Numbered from the stretch's first letter, positions 37,102-46,011 are shown. The stretch: DNA of 64,000 bases from Marivita sp051859345 (GCF_051859345.1 NZ_JBHYFV010000008.1:67758-131757); one strand, 5' to 3'. The notes: generated by a model from the letters alone, not told the origin. Program-made: numbers and translations.

Positions 37102-38531
37102 TCGGCCGCAACGGCGCTCGCGCCGTTCAACTGCTGAAGCACCGCGTCGGCGCAGTCACGCCCATCGCGAATCGCCCAGACAACCAACGAGGCGCCACGC
37201 ACGATATCGCCCACGGCGTACACACCCGGCAGCGCGGTTGCGCCTGTGGTAAACTCGGCCTTGATGGTCCCCCAACGGGTCACCTGAAGTTCTGGCACAC
37301 CCCAAAGGGTCGGCAGTTCTTCCGGCTCGAACCCAAGCGCCTTGATCACCAGATCGGCAGGCTCAACGTAGTCCGATCCCTCGATCAGTTCGGGCATCTG
37401 ACGGCCCGTGGCGTCGGGCAGACCCAGACGCATCCGTTGGACCATCACACCTTCAACCGGCTCACCGATAAAGCCCTTGGGCGCGGTCAGCCATTCGAAC
37501 TGCACGCCCTCTTCCTCGGCATTCTGCACCTCGCGCTGCGATCCGGGCATGTTGGCGCGATCACGACGGTAGAGGCATTTCACCGATGTGGCCCCCTGAC
37601 GGATCGCAGTCCGCACGCAGTCCATCGCAGTGTCGCCACCACCGATGACCACAACACGCTTGCCCTCGGCATTCAACTCTCCGCTGTCGAACTCGGCAAC
37701 CTCGTCGCCAAAGCTCTTGCGGTTGGAGGCAGTCAGGAAATCAAGCGCCTTCACGATGCCGCTGGCCCCCGAACCGGGCCCACCCAGATCGCGCGACTTG
37801 TAAACGCCGGTTGCGATAATCACCGCGTCGTGCTGTTCGCGAATGTCCTCGAACGACATGTCCTCGCCGATATTGCAGTTCAGAACAAAGCGCACACCGC
37901 CCTTTTCCAGCTGCTCATTACGGCGCATGACAACCGGCTTCTCAAGCTTGAAGCCCGGAATGCCATAGGTCAAAAGACCGCCCGCGCGGTCATAGCGATC
38001 ATAGACCGTGACCTGCACACCCTGACGGCGCAGCACGTCGGCAGCGGCCAGACCGCCTGGGCCCGCGCCAATAACCGCCACGCTTTCCTTGCGTTCCCGT
38101 GCGGGTTTGATCGGCTTGACCCAACCCTTGTCCCACGCGGTATCGGTGATGTATTTCTCGACCGCGCCGATGGTGACGGTGCCATGACCCGACTTTTCGA
38201 TTACGCAATTGCCTTCACACAGCCGATCCTGCGGGCAGATGCGACCACAGATTTCAGGGAAGGTGTTGGTGGCCTGGCTGACCTCGTAGGCTTCCTGCAA
38301 CCGCCCTTCCGCAGTCAGGCGCAACCAGTCAGGAATGTTGTTGTGCAACGGACAATGCGTCTGGCAATAGGGCACGCCGCACTGCGAACAGCGGCTGGAC
38401 TGCTCCTTGGCCTTGGCGTCTGCGTATTCCGCGTAAATCTCGTGGAAGTCCTCGCGCCGCTGATCCGCTCCGCGCTTTGTGGGCATGTCGCGTGCAACCT
38501 GCACGAACTTCAACATTGGCTGCTTTGCCAT
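37098..38531 (-). CDS. gltD: Glutamate synthase small subunit
   Basis: This 477-residue FAD and Fe-S subunit feeds NADPH electrons to GltB. Cluster cysteines appear in CSQCGVPYCQTHCPLHNNIP and CGRICPQDRLCEGNC. Rossmann motifs are VAVIGAGPGGLAAADVLRRQG (in part) and RVVVIGGGDTAMDCVRTA. The C-terminal AVGDIVRGASLVVWAIRDG contacts FAD. The ATG at 38531 has an AAGGA site; the frame extends to 38597 without one. It is first in the operon. A minus-strand TATAAT lies about 35 bases upstream. Confidence 0.96.
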   Translation of the reverse strand: MAKQPMLKFVQVARDMPTKRGADQRREDFHEIYAEYADAKAKEQSSRCSQCGVPYCQTHCPLHNNIPDWLRLTAEGRLQEAYEVSQATNTFPEICGRICPQDRLCEGNCVIEKSGHGTVTIGAVEKYITDTAWDKGWVKPIKPARERKESVAVIGAGPGGLAAADVLRRQGVQVTVYDRYDRAGGLLTYGIPGFKLEKPVVMRRNEQLEKGGVRFVLNCNIGEDMSFEDIREQHDAVIIATGVYKSRDLGGPGSGASGIVKALDFLTASNRKSFGDEVAEFDSGELNAEGKRVVVIGGGDTAMDCVRTAIRQGATSVKCLYRRDRANMPGSQREVQNAEEEGVQFEWLTAPKGFIGEPVEGVMVQRMRLGLPDATGRQMPELIEGSDYVEPADLVIKALGFEPEELPTLWGVPELQVTRWGTIKAEFTTGATALPGVYAVGDIVRGASLVVWAIRDGRDCADAVLQQLNGASAVAAE

Positions 38532-38565
38532 GACTCGCGTCCTTCCCTGCCTGTTGTCGCGTCTG

Positions 38566-38571
38566 ATTATA
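38566..38571 (-). promoter_or_regulatory. Candidate -10 element of the gltD promoter
   Basis: TATAAT on the minus strand, about 35 bases before the gltD ATG. No convincing -35 at ideal spacing was found. Confidence 0.35.
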
Positions 38572-38658
38572 GAAGACCAGCGCGAAAGAAAAGTCACTTA
38601 TACTGACCTATTTTTCGGATTTTTGCCACCTTCACGCAAAAATCATGCTGCAATGCAG

Positions 38659-38689
38659 CTATTTTAGGTCCGATTCGGACCTAAAATAG
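38659..38689. promoter_or_regulatory. Perfect 31-base inverted repeat between gltD and uppP
   Basis: Arms of 15 bases (CTATTTTAGGTCCGA and its complement) flank one central base. A second, shorter dyad (GCTGCA-A-TGCAGC, 38647-38659) abuts it. The pair lies in the divergent gap between gltD and uppP, about 130 bases from gltD and 63 bases from uppP. The symmetry and AT-rich arms suggest a dimeric regulator site; a hairpin in a long leader is the alternative. Confidence 0.5.
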
Positions 38690-38751
38690 AGCTTTCCCTT
38701 GGTTTTTATGGCTTTATACCGATTGCCGAACTTGGACCCGGACGGCGACAC

Positions 38752-39555
38752 ATGGCCCTGACCCATTTGCTTATCTTGGCTTTGATTCAGGGCGTTACCG
38801 AATTTTTGCCGATTTCATCCTCTGGCCACTTGATTCTCCTCCCGAATCTGACCGGCATGGCGGATCAGGGACAGGCTCTGGATGTGGCTGTACATGTCGG
38901 CACATTGTTCGCGGTCATCCTCTACTTCTGGTCCGACGTCCGGGTCGTCATCGCGGGATTGGGACGCCTGATCAAAGGCCGCATCGACACGCAAGGCGCG
39001 TTCTGGGCTCTCAGCCTGATCATCGCAACAGTCCCGGTGATCCTGTTTGGCCTCGCGCTCAATCTGTCGGGGTATAATGACCTGCTGCGTTCGACCGCCG
39101 TTATCGGCTGGACGATGCTGGTCTTCGGCATCGTGCTTTATTGGGCAGACCAGACCGGCACCGCCGAGAAACGCGCGGCGCATTGGGGACTCAAGGATGC
39201 CGTCATCATGGGATTGTGTCAGGCCATCGCCCTGATCCCCGGAACGTCACGATCCGGCATCACCATTACGGCAGGTCGCAAACTTGGCTATGACCGCGAA
39301 AGCGCGGCGCGGCTGTCGATGCTGATGTCGATCCCAACCATCATGGCCTCGGGACTGCTGCTTGGACTGGACGTGGTGCAAGCGGCGGATATGTCGATCG
39401 CCCGCGACGCAGGCATCGCCGCCGTATTTGCGTTTCTCGCAGCGCTTGTTGCACTGACCCTGATGATGCGCCTGCTCAAATCGGTAAGCTTCACGCCCTA
39501 TGTGATCTATCGCGTGATCCTTGGCGTGATCCTTCTGGTCATCGCCTACACCTGA
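38752..39555 (+). CDS. uppP: Undecaprenyl-diphosphatase
   Basis: This 267-residue inner-membrane enzyme of the BacA/UppP family recycles undecaprenyl pyrophosphate for cell-wall synthesis and gives bacitracin resistance. The signatures LIQGVTEFLPISSSGHL (about 10-26) and LIPGTSRSGITIT (about 160-172) are complete, with about eight hydrophobic helices. It is monocistronic, divergent from gltD and convergent with rlmH. The length is typical. Confidence 0.95.
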   Translation: MALTHLLILALIQGVTEFLPISSSGHLILLPNLTGMADQGQALDVAVHVGTLFAVILYFWSDVRVVIAGLGRLIKGRIDTQGAFWALSLIIATVPVILFGLALNLSGYNDLLRSTAVIGWTMLVFGIVLYWADQTGTAEKRAAHWGLKDAVIMGLCQAIALIPGTSRSGITITAGRKLGYDRESAARLSMLMSIPTIMASGLLLGLDVVQAADMSIARDAGIAAVFAFLAALVALTLMMRLLKSVSFTPYVIYRVILGVILLVIAYT

Positions 39556-39590
39556 TCATCCCGCGCCCCCTTTCGGTCACCTGAAAGCGT

Positions 39591-39608
39591 CGATGCGTCA
39601 ACGCGTCG
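39591..39608. terminator. Hairpin at the uppP/rlmH convergent end
   Basis: CGATGCGT-CA-ACGCGTCG forms an 8-bp stem with one G-T wobble between the convergent uppP and rlmH genes. The core GATGCGTCAACGC recurs at 51681-51693 after smpB. Confidence 0.45.
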
Positions 39609-40082
39609 TCACTCCCGATGATACGGCGACCCCGCCACAATCGACGCGGCCCGATAAAGCTGTTCCGCAATCATCACCCGGACCAGCTTGTGCGGCCACA
39701 CCATCTTTCCCAAGGACAGCAGGACATCCGCCTCCTGGCGCAGCGACGGATCAATCCCGTCCGCCCCGCCAATGACAAACGTCACATCAGAACGCCCCTG
39801 ATCGGCCCACCCCTGCAACTTTTTCGCAAAATCCGGCGAAGACATCACGGTCCCGCGCTCATCAAGACAAACGATCAGGGATCCCGTGGGAATGGACGAC
39901 CGCAAAAGCACCGCTTCCGCCGCCATCCCACCATTCTTCTTGTCCTCAACCTCGGTCTCGCCCTCGAAACGCCAGCCAAGGCCGCGTCCTGTCTGGCCGA
40001 ACCGGGACAGGTAGTCGTCTACCAGCGCGCGTTCTTCCGAGCGGCCGGCAAGCCGCCCCACCGCGCGAAGATGCACCCGCAT
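39609..40082 (-). CDS. rlmH: 23S rRNA (pseudouridine(1915)-N3)-methyltransferase
   Basis: This 157-residue SPOUT-fold methyltransferase modifies pseudouridine 1915 in helix 69 of 23S rRNA. Family elements are IVCLDERGTVMSSPDFAKKL, the SAM loop FVIGGADGID and the closing MVWPHKLVRVMIAEQLYRA. It follows rsfS with a one-base gap, the usual rsfS-rlmH pair of proteobacteria. The length is typical. Confidence 0.96.
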   Translation of the reverse strand: MRVHLRAVGRLAGRSEERALVDDYLSRFGQTGRGLGWRFEGETEVEDKKNGGMAAEAVLLRSSIPTGSLIVCLDERGTVMSSPDFAKKLQGWADQGRSDVTFVIGGADGIDPSLRQEADVLLSLGKMVWPHKLVRVMIAEQLYRAASIVAGSPYHRE

Positions 40083-40083
40083 C

Positions 40084-40479
40084 CTAGTTGGTCAGGGCCG
40101 CCCCTGCCGGGAGCCACATCTTTTCCAACTGGTAAAATTCGCGCACTTCGGGACGGAAAATGTGAACGATGACATCCCCCGTATCGATCAGCACCCAATC
40201 GCCGGTTTCCTTGCCCTCGACCTTGGACAGGATGCCGCGTTCGGACTTGAGCATATCCACCAGCTTTTCGGCCAGTGCCGAGACCTGCCGGCTCGAGCGA
40301 CCCGAGCAGACAACCATGTAATCGCCAATCGACGTCTTTCCGCGCAGGTCGATCTGCACAACGTCTTCAGCCTTGTTTTCGTTAAGTTCCGCAAGGATTG
40401 CCGCGAGCGTCGCGTCGCTGGCTGATCCGTTTCCGGGCGTGCCGATCATTGGCAGACCCCCGTCAGTGGCATGCACCAC
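40084..40479 (-). CDS. rsfS: Ribosomal silencing factor
   Basis: This 131-residue RsfS/Iojap protein binds uL14 and blocks subunit joining when nutrients are scarce. The core KAEDVVQIDLRGKTSIGDYMVV, SGRSSRQVSALAEKL and GDWVLIDTGDVIVHIF (each in part) is clear. The start is uncertain: GTG at 40479, or ATG at 40449 (MIGTPGNG) with a G-rich stretch upstream. A strong GGAGG at about 40506-40510 sits farther upstream but has no ATG, GTG or TTG in frame. It is coupled to rlmH. Confidence 0.92.
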   Translation of the reverse strand: MVHATDGGLPMIGTPGNGSASDATLAAILAELNENKAEDVVQIDLRGKTSIGDYMVVCSGRSSRQVSALAEKLVDMLKSERGILSKVEGKETGDWVLIDTGDVIVHIFRPEVREFYQLEKMWLPAGAALTN

Positions 40480-40601
40480 ATCCGATTGAAGAGACAGGAC
40501 ATCGTCCTCCTAAGTATAAACGCCGTTCCGCCCCGGCGCTGGGTAAAGTAAAAATAACACTGCATCGGTAAATTCTCAATGACCCCCGATAAAATTGGCA
40601 A

Positions 40602-42950
40602 TCATGCGCCGTAAGGAACCCACACGGTCTTCACCTCGGTCGCCGCATCAAGGAAAACCGCCCCCTCGCCATCGACCCCCGTCCAGTCCCGTGCGCGCCC
40701 ATGATTCACCCATGTTCGCTTGAGATTATACGCCGCGCCGCGCTCTATCTTTGCCGAAATATCAGAGGACGAGAACGACCAGACCGCCTCAAGATCCATG
40801 TGTTGCGCAAGTGTCGGTGCAAGCTCTTCGGGGCGCCCCGTCAGGATGTTGACCACCCCGCCCGGCACGTCAGATGTGTCCAGTACCTGGTAAAAATCCG
40901 TCGCCGCCAGCGGGAAAGGTTCGGACGCGACAAGAATCACCCTGTTGCCCATCGCAATCGCAGGCGCCATCACCGAAACCAGCCCAAGCAGCGGATGATC
41001 GTCCGGGCAGAACGCGCCGATCACACCGCAGGGTTCGCGCATCGCCAGGGCCACCCCGCGCAAAGGCACCTGTGCCACCCGCCCGTCATACTTGTCGGCC
41101 CAGGCCGCATAGGTGAACAGCCGGTTCACCGACAGGTCGACCTCTTTCGCACCGGTCCGCGCCCCGGTCATCTGGTTCAGACGCGCCGAAAACTCATCCT
41201 TCCGCGCGGCCAGATTCTCGGCAATGTAATACAGGATCTGCGCCCGCAGATGCGCCGTCGTCCCCGTCCAGCCAACCGCCCCGCGCGCTGCCTCGACCGC
41301 GTTGCGCACGTCCTTGCGGTTGGCCAAAGGCGCCTGCCCGATCAGCTTGCCTGCCTTGGTGTAGACCTCATAGGCATAGCCCCCGTCAGGCCGCGACTGC
41401 TTGCCCCCGACATAAAGCTTGGCCGTCCGGTCCACCGCCTGTGGCTCGGCATCCGGACCACTGCCGAAGCCAACCACCTTGGCCAGCGCCTTGCCAGACC
41501 CGGAAGGCCGGGTGTAGGCCATCATCCCTTCCGGCCCACCTTCGCGCCCGAACCCGCTTTCACGCACCCCACCAAAGGGCGCAGCGGCGTCGAACATGTT
41601 GGTCCCGTTGATCCAGACCACCCCGGACGCCAGCTTGGGTGCGATATCCAAAGCAACGTTGATGTTTTCCGACCACAAGGTCGCCGCCAGTCCGTAGCGC
41701 GTGTTGTTCGCCAGTTCGACCGCCTCGGACGGTGTGCGGAAGGTTGTGCCCACCAGAACCGGACCGAAGATCTCTTCCTGCATCAGCGGATCGGCGGTGC
41801 TCAGTCCGGTGATCAGCGTCGGCGGATAGAAACACCCGCTCTCCGGCATCTCGCACTTCGCGCGATAGGTTTCCCCGGCGGTATTGCCATCGACCAGACG
41901 GGTGATGGTTTCCAACTGCCTGGGGTCCACAATCGCCCCCACATCCACCGATTTGTCCATCGGCGATCCAACCCGCAGCTTGTCCATCCGTGCGCGCAGC
42001 TTGGCATGGAACCGCTCCGCCACACCTTCCTGCACCAGAAGCCGCGATCCGGCACAGCAGACCTGCCCCTGATTGAACCAGATCGCATCGACCAGGCCTT
42101 CAACGGCCGAATCCAGGTCCGCATCCTCGAACACGATATAGGGCGATTTTCCGCCCAACTCCAAGGTCAGCGCCTTTCCGGAACCGGCGGTCGCCTCGCG
42201 AATGCGCCGCCCCACGGCGGTCGATCCGGTAAACGCCACCTTGTCGACATCCGGATGGGTGACAACCCTTTCGCCCACAGCCCCATCGCCGGTCACGATA
42301 TTCACCACCCCTTTGGGCAACCCCGCCTGACGGCACATGTCTGCAAACAAGAGCGCAGTCAGCGAGGTGTATTCCGCAGGCTTCAACACCACCGTGTTGC
42401 CCGCCGCCAGCGCTGGCGCGATCTTCCAGGACAGCATCAGCAACGGGAAATTCCACGGCACAACCTGCCCGCACACGCCATGCGCGGCGCGGCCGGCATA
42501 TTCGCTGTCGAACAACTGCGCCTGACCCGCGTGATAGTATAAATGCCGCTGCGCCAAGGGGATATCAATATCCCGGCTTTCCCGGATCGGCTTGCCGTTG
42601 TCCAAACTCTCCAGCACCGCGAACAGGCGACTGTGCTTTTGCAACAACCGGGCCAACGCATAGATATACCGCGCCCGCCCCGGACCGCCCAGCTTGGCCC
42701 AGCCCTTTTGCGCCTTGCGCGCCGCTGCAACGGCCGCATCCACATCAGCTTGCGTGGCCTGAGACACATGCGCCAGCACCTCACCCGTTGCCGGATTGCG
42801 GCTCTCGAACACCTCTCCGGGTTCGGTCATCTCACCGCCTATGAAATGCCCGAACCGATCCCCCTGATCGACCAGCCACGCCAACGCATCGCCCGCCGAT
42901 TCCGGGGCCGTTCCATACTCCATACTCTCGAATATCTCTTGCACGGTCAT
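40602..42950 (-). CDS. Two-domain aldehyde dehydrogenase, ALDH16 type
   Basis: This 782-residue protein carries two ALDH units. The first (about 30-500) is complete, with catalytic Glu264 (LELGGKSP) and Cys298/299 (NQGQVCCAG). The second (about 510-782) keeps the fold (YVGGKQSRPDGGYAYEVY, PCGVIGAFCPDDHP) but lacks LELGGK and any catalytic cysteine. This is the ALDH16 layout, known structurally from Loktanella, in which the second unit is non-catalytic. It oxidises an aldehyde with NAD. Its ATG overlaps the stop of a small membrane protein that follows deoC, so acetaldehyde from DeoC is a likely substrate (inference). Confidence 0.9.
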   Translation of the reverse strand: MTVQEIFESMEYGTAPESAGDALAWLVDQGDRFGHFIGGEMTEPGEVFESRNPATGEVLAHVSQATQADVDAAVAAARKAQKGWAKLGGPGRARYIYALARLLQKHSRLFAVLESLDNGKPIRESRDIDIPLAQRHLYYHAGQAQLFDSEYAGRAAHGVCGQVVPWNFPLLMLSWKIAPALAAGNTVVLKPAEYTSLTALLFADMCRQAGLPKGVVNIVTGDGAVGERVVTHPDVDKVAFTGSTAVGRRIREATAGSGKALTLELGGKSPYIVFEDADLDSAVEGLVDAIWFNQGQVCCAGSRLLVQEGVAERFHAKLRARMDKLRVGSPMDKSVDVGAIVDPRQLETITRLVDGNTAGETYRAKCEMPESGCFYPPTLITGLSTADPLMQEEIFGPVLVGTTFRTPSEAVELANNTRYGLAATLWSENINVALDIAPKLASGVVWINGTNMFDAAAPFGGVRESGFGREGGPEGMMAYTRPSGSGKALAKVVGFGSGPDAEPQAVDRTAKLYVGGKQSRPDGGYAYEVYTKAGKLIGQAPLANRKDVRNAVEAARGAVGWTGTTAHLRAQILYYIAENLAARKDEFSARLNQMTGARTGAKEVDLSVNRLFTYAAWADKYDGRVAQVPLRGVALAMREPCGVIGAFCPDDHPLLGLVSVMAPAIAMGNRVILVASEPFPLAATDFYQVLDTSDVPGGVVNILTGRPEELAPTLAQHMDLEAVWSFSSSDISAKIERGAAYNLKRTWVNHGRARDWTGVDGEGAVFLDAATEVKTVWVPYGA

Positions 42951-43240
42951 TGAAAGGAGCCTTTCAGAAGCAGGAAAACAATGTAGGCCAGCCAAAGAAT
43001 CGCGGCCCCACGGACCACCCATTCCGCCCGGCGGGTCCGGTCATGCAGGGATGCGAAACCGGACAATTCGTCTGGCGGATCGGTCGGCGGTTCGAACGCC
43101 GGTTCCGGCCCCAGCAGGCGCTGCATCCGCGTCGGCAGATCGCGTACGGCCCGCTTCAGCTTGCGCCGCCGCCAGTTCTGCGCCCCAAGCCACAAAAGGG
43201 CCGAAACGCCAAGCAGCAAAAGCACCGGGTTATTGCGCAT
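42947..43240 (-). CDS. Small membrane protein between deoC and ALDH16, unknown
   Basis: This 97-residue protein has a hydrophobic segment at each end (NPVLLLLGVSALLWLGAQ and GAAILWLAYIVFLLL) and a charged middle with many Arg and Pro. I recognise no family. It overlaps the ALDH16 start by 4 bases and lies 48 bases after deoC. The start at 43240 is chosen because the longer frame to 43270 lacks a ribosome site. It may anchor the ALDH or simply be an operon passenger. Confidence 0.65.
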   Translation of the reverse strand: MRNNPVLLLLGVSALLWLGAQNWRRRKLKRAVRDLPTRMQRLLGPEPAFEPPTDPPDELSGFASLHDRTRRAEWVVRGAAILWLAYIVFLLLKGSFQ

Positions 43241-43288
43241 GGCACAGCCCCGTAGTGACGCAACAGTCAATATCGCCGGGTCGTTCGA

Positions 43289-44275
43289 TCATCCCGCCGC
43301 ATGCCTCCAGGACGCCGAATACGCCCCGGTCACATGATGTTCCAACTGCCGTTCGATATCACCCAGAAGCGACGACGCACCAAACCGGAACAGATCGTTC
43401 TGCACCCAACGGTCGCCCAACTCTTCCTTCATCAGCGCAAGATAGACCAAGGCATCCTTTGCCTTGGAAATCCCGCCCGCAGGCTTGTACCCGACGCGAA
43501 TCCCCGTCGCCTCGAAATAGTCCCGGATCGCCCGGATCATCACCAGGGACACTGGCAGCGTGGCGTTCACGCTTTCCTTGCCGGTCGAGGTCTTTATGAA
43601 ATCCGCCCCCGCCATCATGCAGACCAGCGAGGCCCGCGCGACGTTCTGCAACGTGCCCAATTCCCCGGTCGCCAAAATGGCCTTCACATGGGCCTCACCA
43701 CAGGCGGCGCGAAACGCCCGCATCTCGTCATAAAGCGCCTGCCAGTTGCCGGTCAGCACATGCCGCCGCGAAATCACGATGTCGATCTCCGCCGCCCCGG
43801 CGCGTACACTCTCCTCAATCTCGGCCACCCGCAAATGGAACGGCGACAACCCCGCCGGAAACCCGGTGCTGACAGCGGCAACCGGCACACCCGACCCCTC
43901 CAACGCGGCAACTGCGGTCTCGACCATGTCGTGATAGACACAGACCGCGCCCACGGTCAGCCCGTCCATGCCCAGCGCACCCAACAGATCGCTTCGCACC
44001 GGCTGGCGCGCCTTGGCACACAGCCGCCGAACCCGCCCCGCCGTGTCGTCTCCGGCCAAAGTGGTCAGATCGATACAGGTGATGGCCCGGCACAGCCACG
44101 CCGCCTGAAAGTCCTTCTTCACCGACCGCCGTCCCGGCAAGGTCGCAGCGCGCCTCTCGATCGCGGATCGGTTGGCGGTCGCCCGCATCACCCAGTCCAG
44201 ATCCAGCGCCATCCCCGGATTGCGGGGATCAACGGTCTGCGGCAAATGCGCGGTATCGGTCATGGTGGTGTGCAT
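43289..44275 (-). CDS. deoC: Deoxyribose-phosphate aldolase
   Basis: This enzyme of about 328 residues splits 2-deoxyribose-5-phosphate into acetaldehyde and glyceraldehyde-3-phosphate. The Schiff-base lysine lies in GADFIKTSTGKE; other active-site elements are VKAILATGELG and VGYKPAGGISKAKDA. It is longer than E. coli DeoC (about 259) because of an N-terminal extension of about 70 residues. The start is uncertain between 44275 and 44263. It heads a deoC / small membrane protein / ALDH16 operon that would oxidise the acetaldehyde. Confidence 0.92.
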   Translation of the reverse strand: MHTTMTDTAHLPQTVDPRNPGMALDLDWVMRATANRSAIERRAATLPGRRSVKKDFQAAWLCRAITCIDLTTLAGDDTAGRVRRLCAKARQPVRSDLLGALGMDGLTVGAVCVYHDMVETAVAALEGSGVPVAAVSTGFPAGLSPFHLRVAEIEESVRAGAAEIDIVISRRHVLTGNWQALYDEMRAFRAACGEAHVKAILATGELGTLQNVARASLVCMMAGADFIKTSTGKESVNATLPVSLVMIRAIRDYFEATGIRVGYKPAGGISKAKDALVYLALMKEELGDRWVQNDLFRFGASSLLGDIERQLEHHVTGAYSASWRHAAG

Positions 44276-44375
44276 GGGGTCTGTCCAATTCGTTCCCGGC
44301 GATGCTGACACGCGCCAGCGATGACAGCAAGCCACGACGCCGCGTAGGATGGGTTTTCAACACACCAGCCCCTAC

Positions 44376-45059
44376 CTACCGGATCAAATTCGAAAACCAC
44401 CGTTTGACCGCATTCTTCTGCGGACGCAGGATCGGCAGATGCAGGATCCGCGGCTTGGGCTGATCGGAGTAAATCAGCTCCGACGCCTCGAAGATCCGCT
44501 TGTTGTATTGCGGTGGAAACACATAGAACCGCAGGTCCGAGGCCCACAATGTCTCTCGGAACGTCGGCTGGTCGATCTTGAAACCGGCGGCATCATAGGC
44601 GGCCTGCCAATCCCCGAAAAACGCCGTTGTCGCCGCGTTCTTGCGATATAACAGCACCCCGCAATTGATCTCGGGAAAGGTCTCAGGCACATCGGTCTGC
44701 CACATCCGCCGATGCCGGGGCCGGTGCCACAACATGACATGCGCCCCGCACAGATCGAACTTTTCAAGCAGGTCAAACAGACTTCCCAAATCCGCCCGGA
44801 TCATCGTGTCATTGTCCAGGTACAGCGTCTCGTCATAGGGACTGTGCGCCAACGCCCCCACCTTGGGCCGCGTCATGTCATCCGGAATGACAAACACCTG
44901 ATCAAACCCGCTGGTGTCGTCCTCTGCCGCACACCAGATCGCACAGGACAGGCCCGGATTATGCGCCTTGACCGACGCCGCCGACCGGCGTGCCACGTCC
45001 ACATGGGCCTTGCCCCAAGCGACATACATCACACCGCGAGACCGGCTTTGCTCCGACAT
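44376..45059 (-). CDS. Putative GT-A-type glycosyltransferase
   Basis: This 227-residue cytosolic protein resembles nucleotide-diphospho-sugar transferases: VMYVAWGKAHVDVARRSAAS at the start, the metal-binding DxD motif in LYLDNDTMIRADL (about 82-84) and a later ETFPEINCGVLLYRKN loop. The start at 45059 has an AAGGAG site. The donor and acceptor are unknown. It lies between deoC and the divergent PPTase gene and has no polysaccharide cluster around it. Confidence 0.68.
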   Translation of the reverse strand: MSEQSRSRGVMYVAWGKAHVDVARRSAASVKAHNPGLSCAIWCAAEDDTSGFDQVFVIPDDMTRPKVGALAHSPYDETLYLDNDTMIRADLGSLFDLLEKFDLCGAHVMLWHRPRHRRMWQTDVPETFPEINCGVLLYRKNAATTAFFGDWQAAYDAAGFKIDQPTFRETLWASDLRFYVFPPQYNKRIFEASELIYSDQPKPRILHLPILRPQKNAVKRWFSNLIR

Positions 45060-45171
45060 GCGAATGGCTCCTTGTGTTGCCGCAGCCCTAGCCCCGCCGA
45101 GAGGCCAAGTAAATGCGACAGACGGTTTTTTGCTTGACCCCACGCAGACTTGTAGAGATTGCAGGCAGGCT

Positions 45172-45903
45172 ATGGATCAGACCTCGCTCACCACTCTGCA
45201 GGACCGCGCGAACGGATTCCTCACCGATCTAACGGTCGAGAACAGCCGCATCCCCGATGCCGTTCTTGTGACCGCAGGCTATGAAACCTCCGCCTATACC
45301 GACGCTCTGTTCAACAAGCTGAACATCCCCGTTCCGCTCAAGGTCCATCGCTCAAGCGCCAAACGCAAGGCAGACTTCCTCGCAGGCCGCGCACTGGCGC
45401 TCGCCGCCATGACGCATCTGGGTGTCACGCCACAACCTGTCGCAAACGCACCAAGCCGTGCGCCCATCTGGCCTGATGGTCTGGCCGGGTCGCTCAGCCA
45501 CGCCCGTGGCCGCTGCGCCTGCCTTCTGTCCCGAGACACCGGCCAAACCTATGGAATCGATACCGAGGCTATTGCGAAAGACCGCCCGCTCGCGGCGATC
45601 CTCACTGAAACCCTGAGCGCTGCCGAACGTCACATAACGACCCAAGGCCCGCTGCCTGCCGCAACCAACGCCACACTGGCCTTTTCCGCCAAGGAAGCCC
45701 TGTTCAAGACCCTGTATCCCCGCGTCGGCCATCATTTCGGTTTCGACGCCGCAGCCCTGCGAGCAGCCCCCAAAGACGACACATTGACCCTGACGCTGAC
45801 CACCGATCTGGCGCAAAGCCTGACCAAAGGCATGCAATTTGACGTATATTTCAGCCTGTCGACAACCCATGTCCTGACATGGCTGTCCGCACCCGGCGCC
45901 TGA
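45172..45903 (+). CDS. 4'-phosphopantetheinyl transferase superfamily protein (EntD/Sfp-like)
   Basis: This 243-residue protein is probably an enzyme that primes carrier proteins with phosphopantetheine. Family signs are KADFLAGRALALAAM, GLAGSLSHARGRC, the Mg-binding GIDTEAI and the C-terminal FSAKEALFKTLYPRVG. No polyketide or non-ribosomal peptide genes lie nearby, so the carrier partner is elsewhere. The start at 45172 is picked because upstream sequence overlaps the divergent glycosyltransferase. Confidence 0.85.
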   Translation: MDQTSLTTLQDRANGFLTDLTVENSRIPDAVLVTAGYETSAYTDALFNKLNIPVPLKVHRSSAKRKADFLAGRALALAAMTHLGVTPQPVANAPSRAPIWPDGLAGSLSHARGRCACLLSRDTGQTYGIDTEAIAKDRPLAAILTETLSAAERHITTQGPLPAATNATLAFSAKEALFKTLYPRVGHHFGFDAAALRAAPKDDTLTLTLTTDLAQSLTKGMQFDVYFSLSTTHVLTWLSAPGA

Positions 45904-45904
45904 T

Positions 45905-45928
45905 CCTCTTCTTGTTCCAAATACTCCC
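45905..45928 (+). repeat. Intergenic element, CTTCTT...CAAATA type (copy 2)
   Basis: CTTCTTGTTCCAAATACTCC immediately after the PPTase stop; compare 30281-30307, 49395-49416 and 60900-60923. Confidence 0.4.
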
Positions 45929-45983
45929 TTGGACTGGCCCATCACAGGCTAGAACACCCATGTAACGCGAATCACTGGAAAAA

Positions 45984-45998
45984 GAACAAAATAAGAAC
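45984..45998 (+). promoter_or_regulatory. LexA (SOS) box before dnaE2
   Basis: GAAC (45984-45987), seven bases, GAAC (45995-45998). This is exactly the alphaproteobacterial LexA direct repeat (GTTC-N7-GTTC read on the other strand). It ends 13 bases before the dnaE2 ATG, where bound repressor would block transcription. It is strong support for damage-inducible expression. Confidence 0.8.
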
Positions 45999-46011
45999 AT
46001 AAAAGAGGCGT

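Noticed and set aside
40701..42542. A 613-codon frame antisense to ALDH16
   Set aside because: Shadow frame; the sense gene is unambiguous and coupled to its neighbours.
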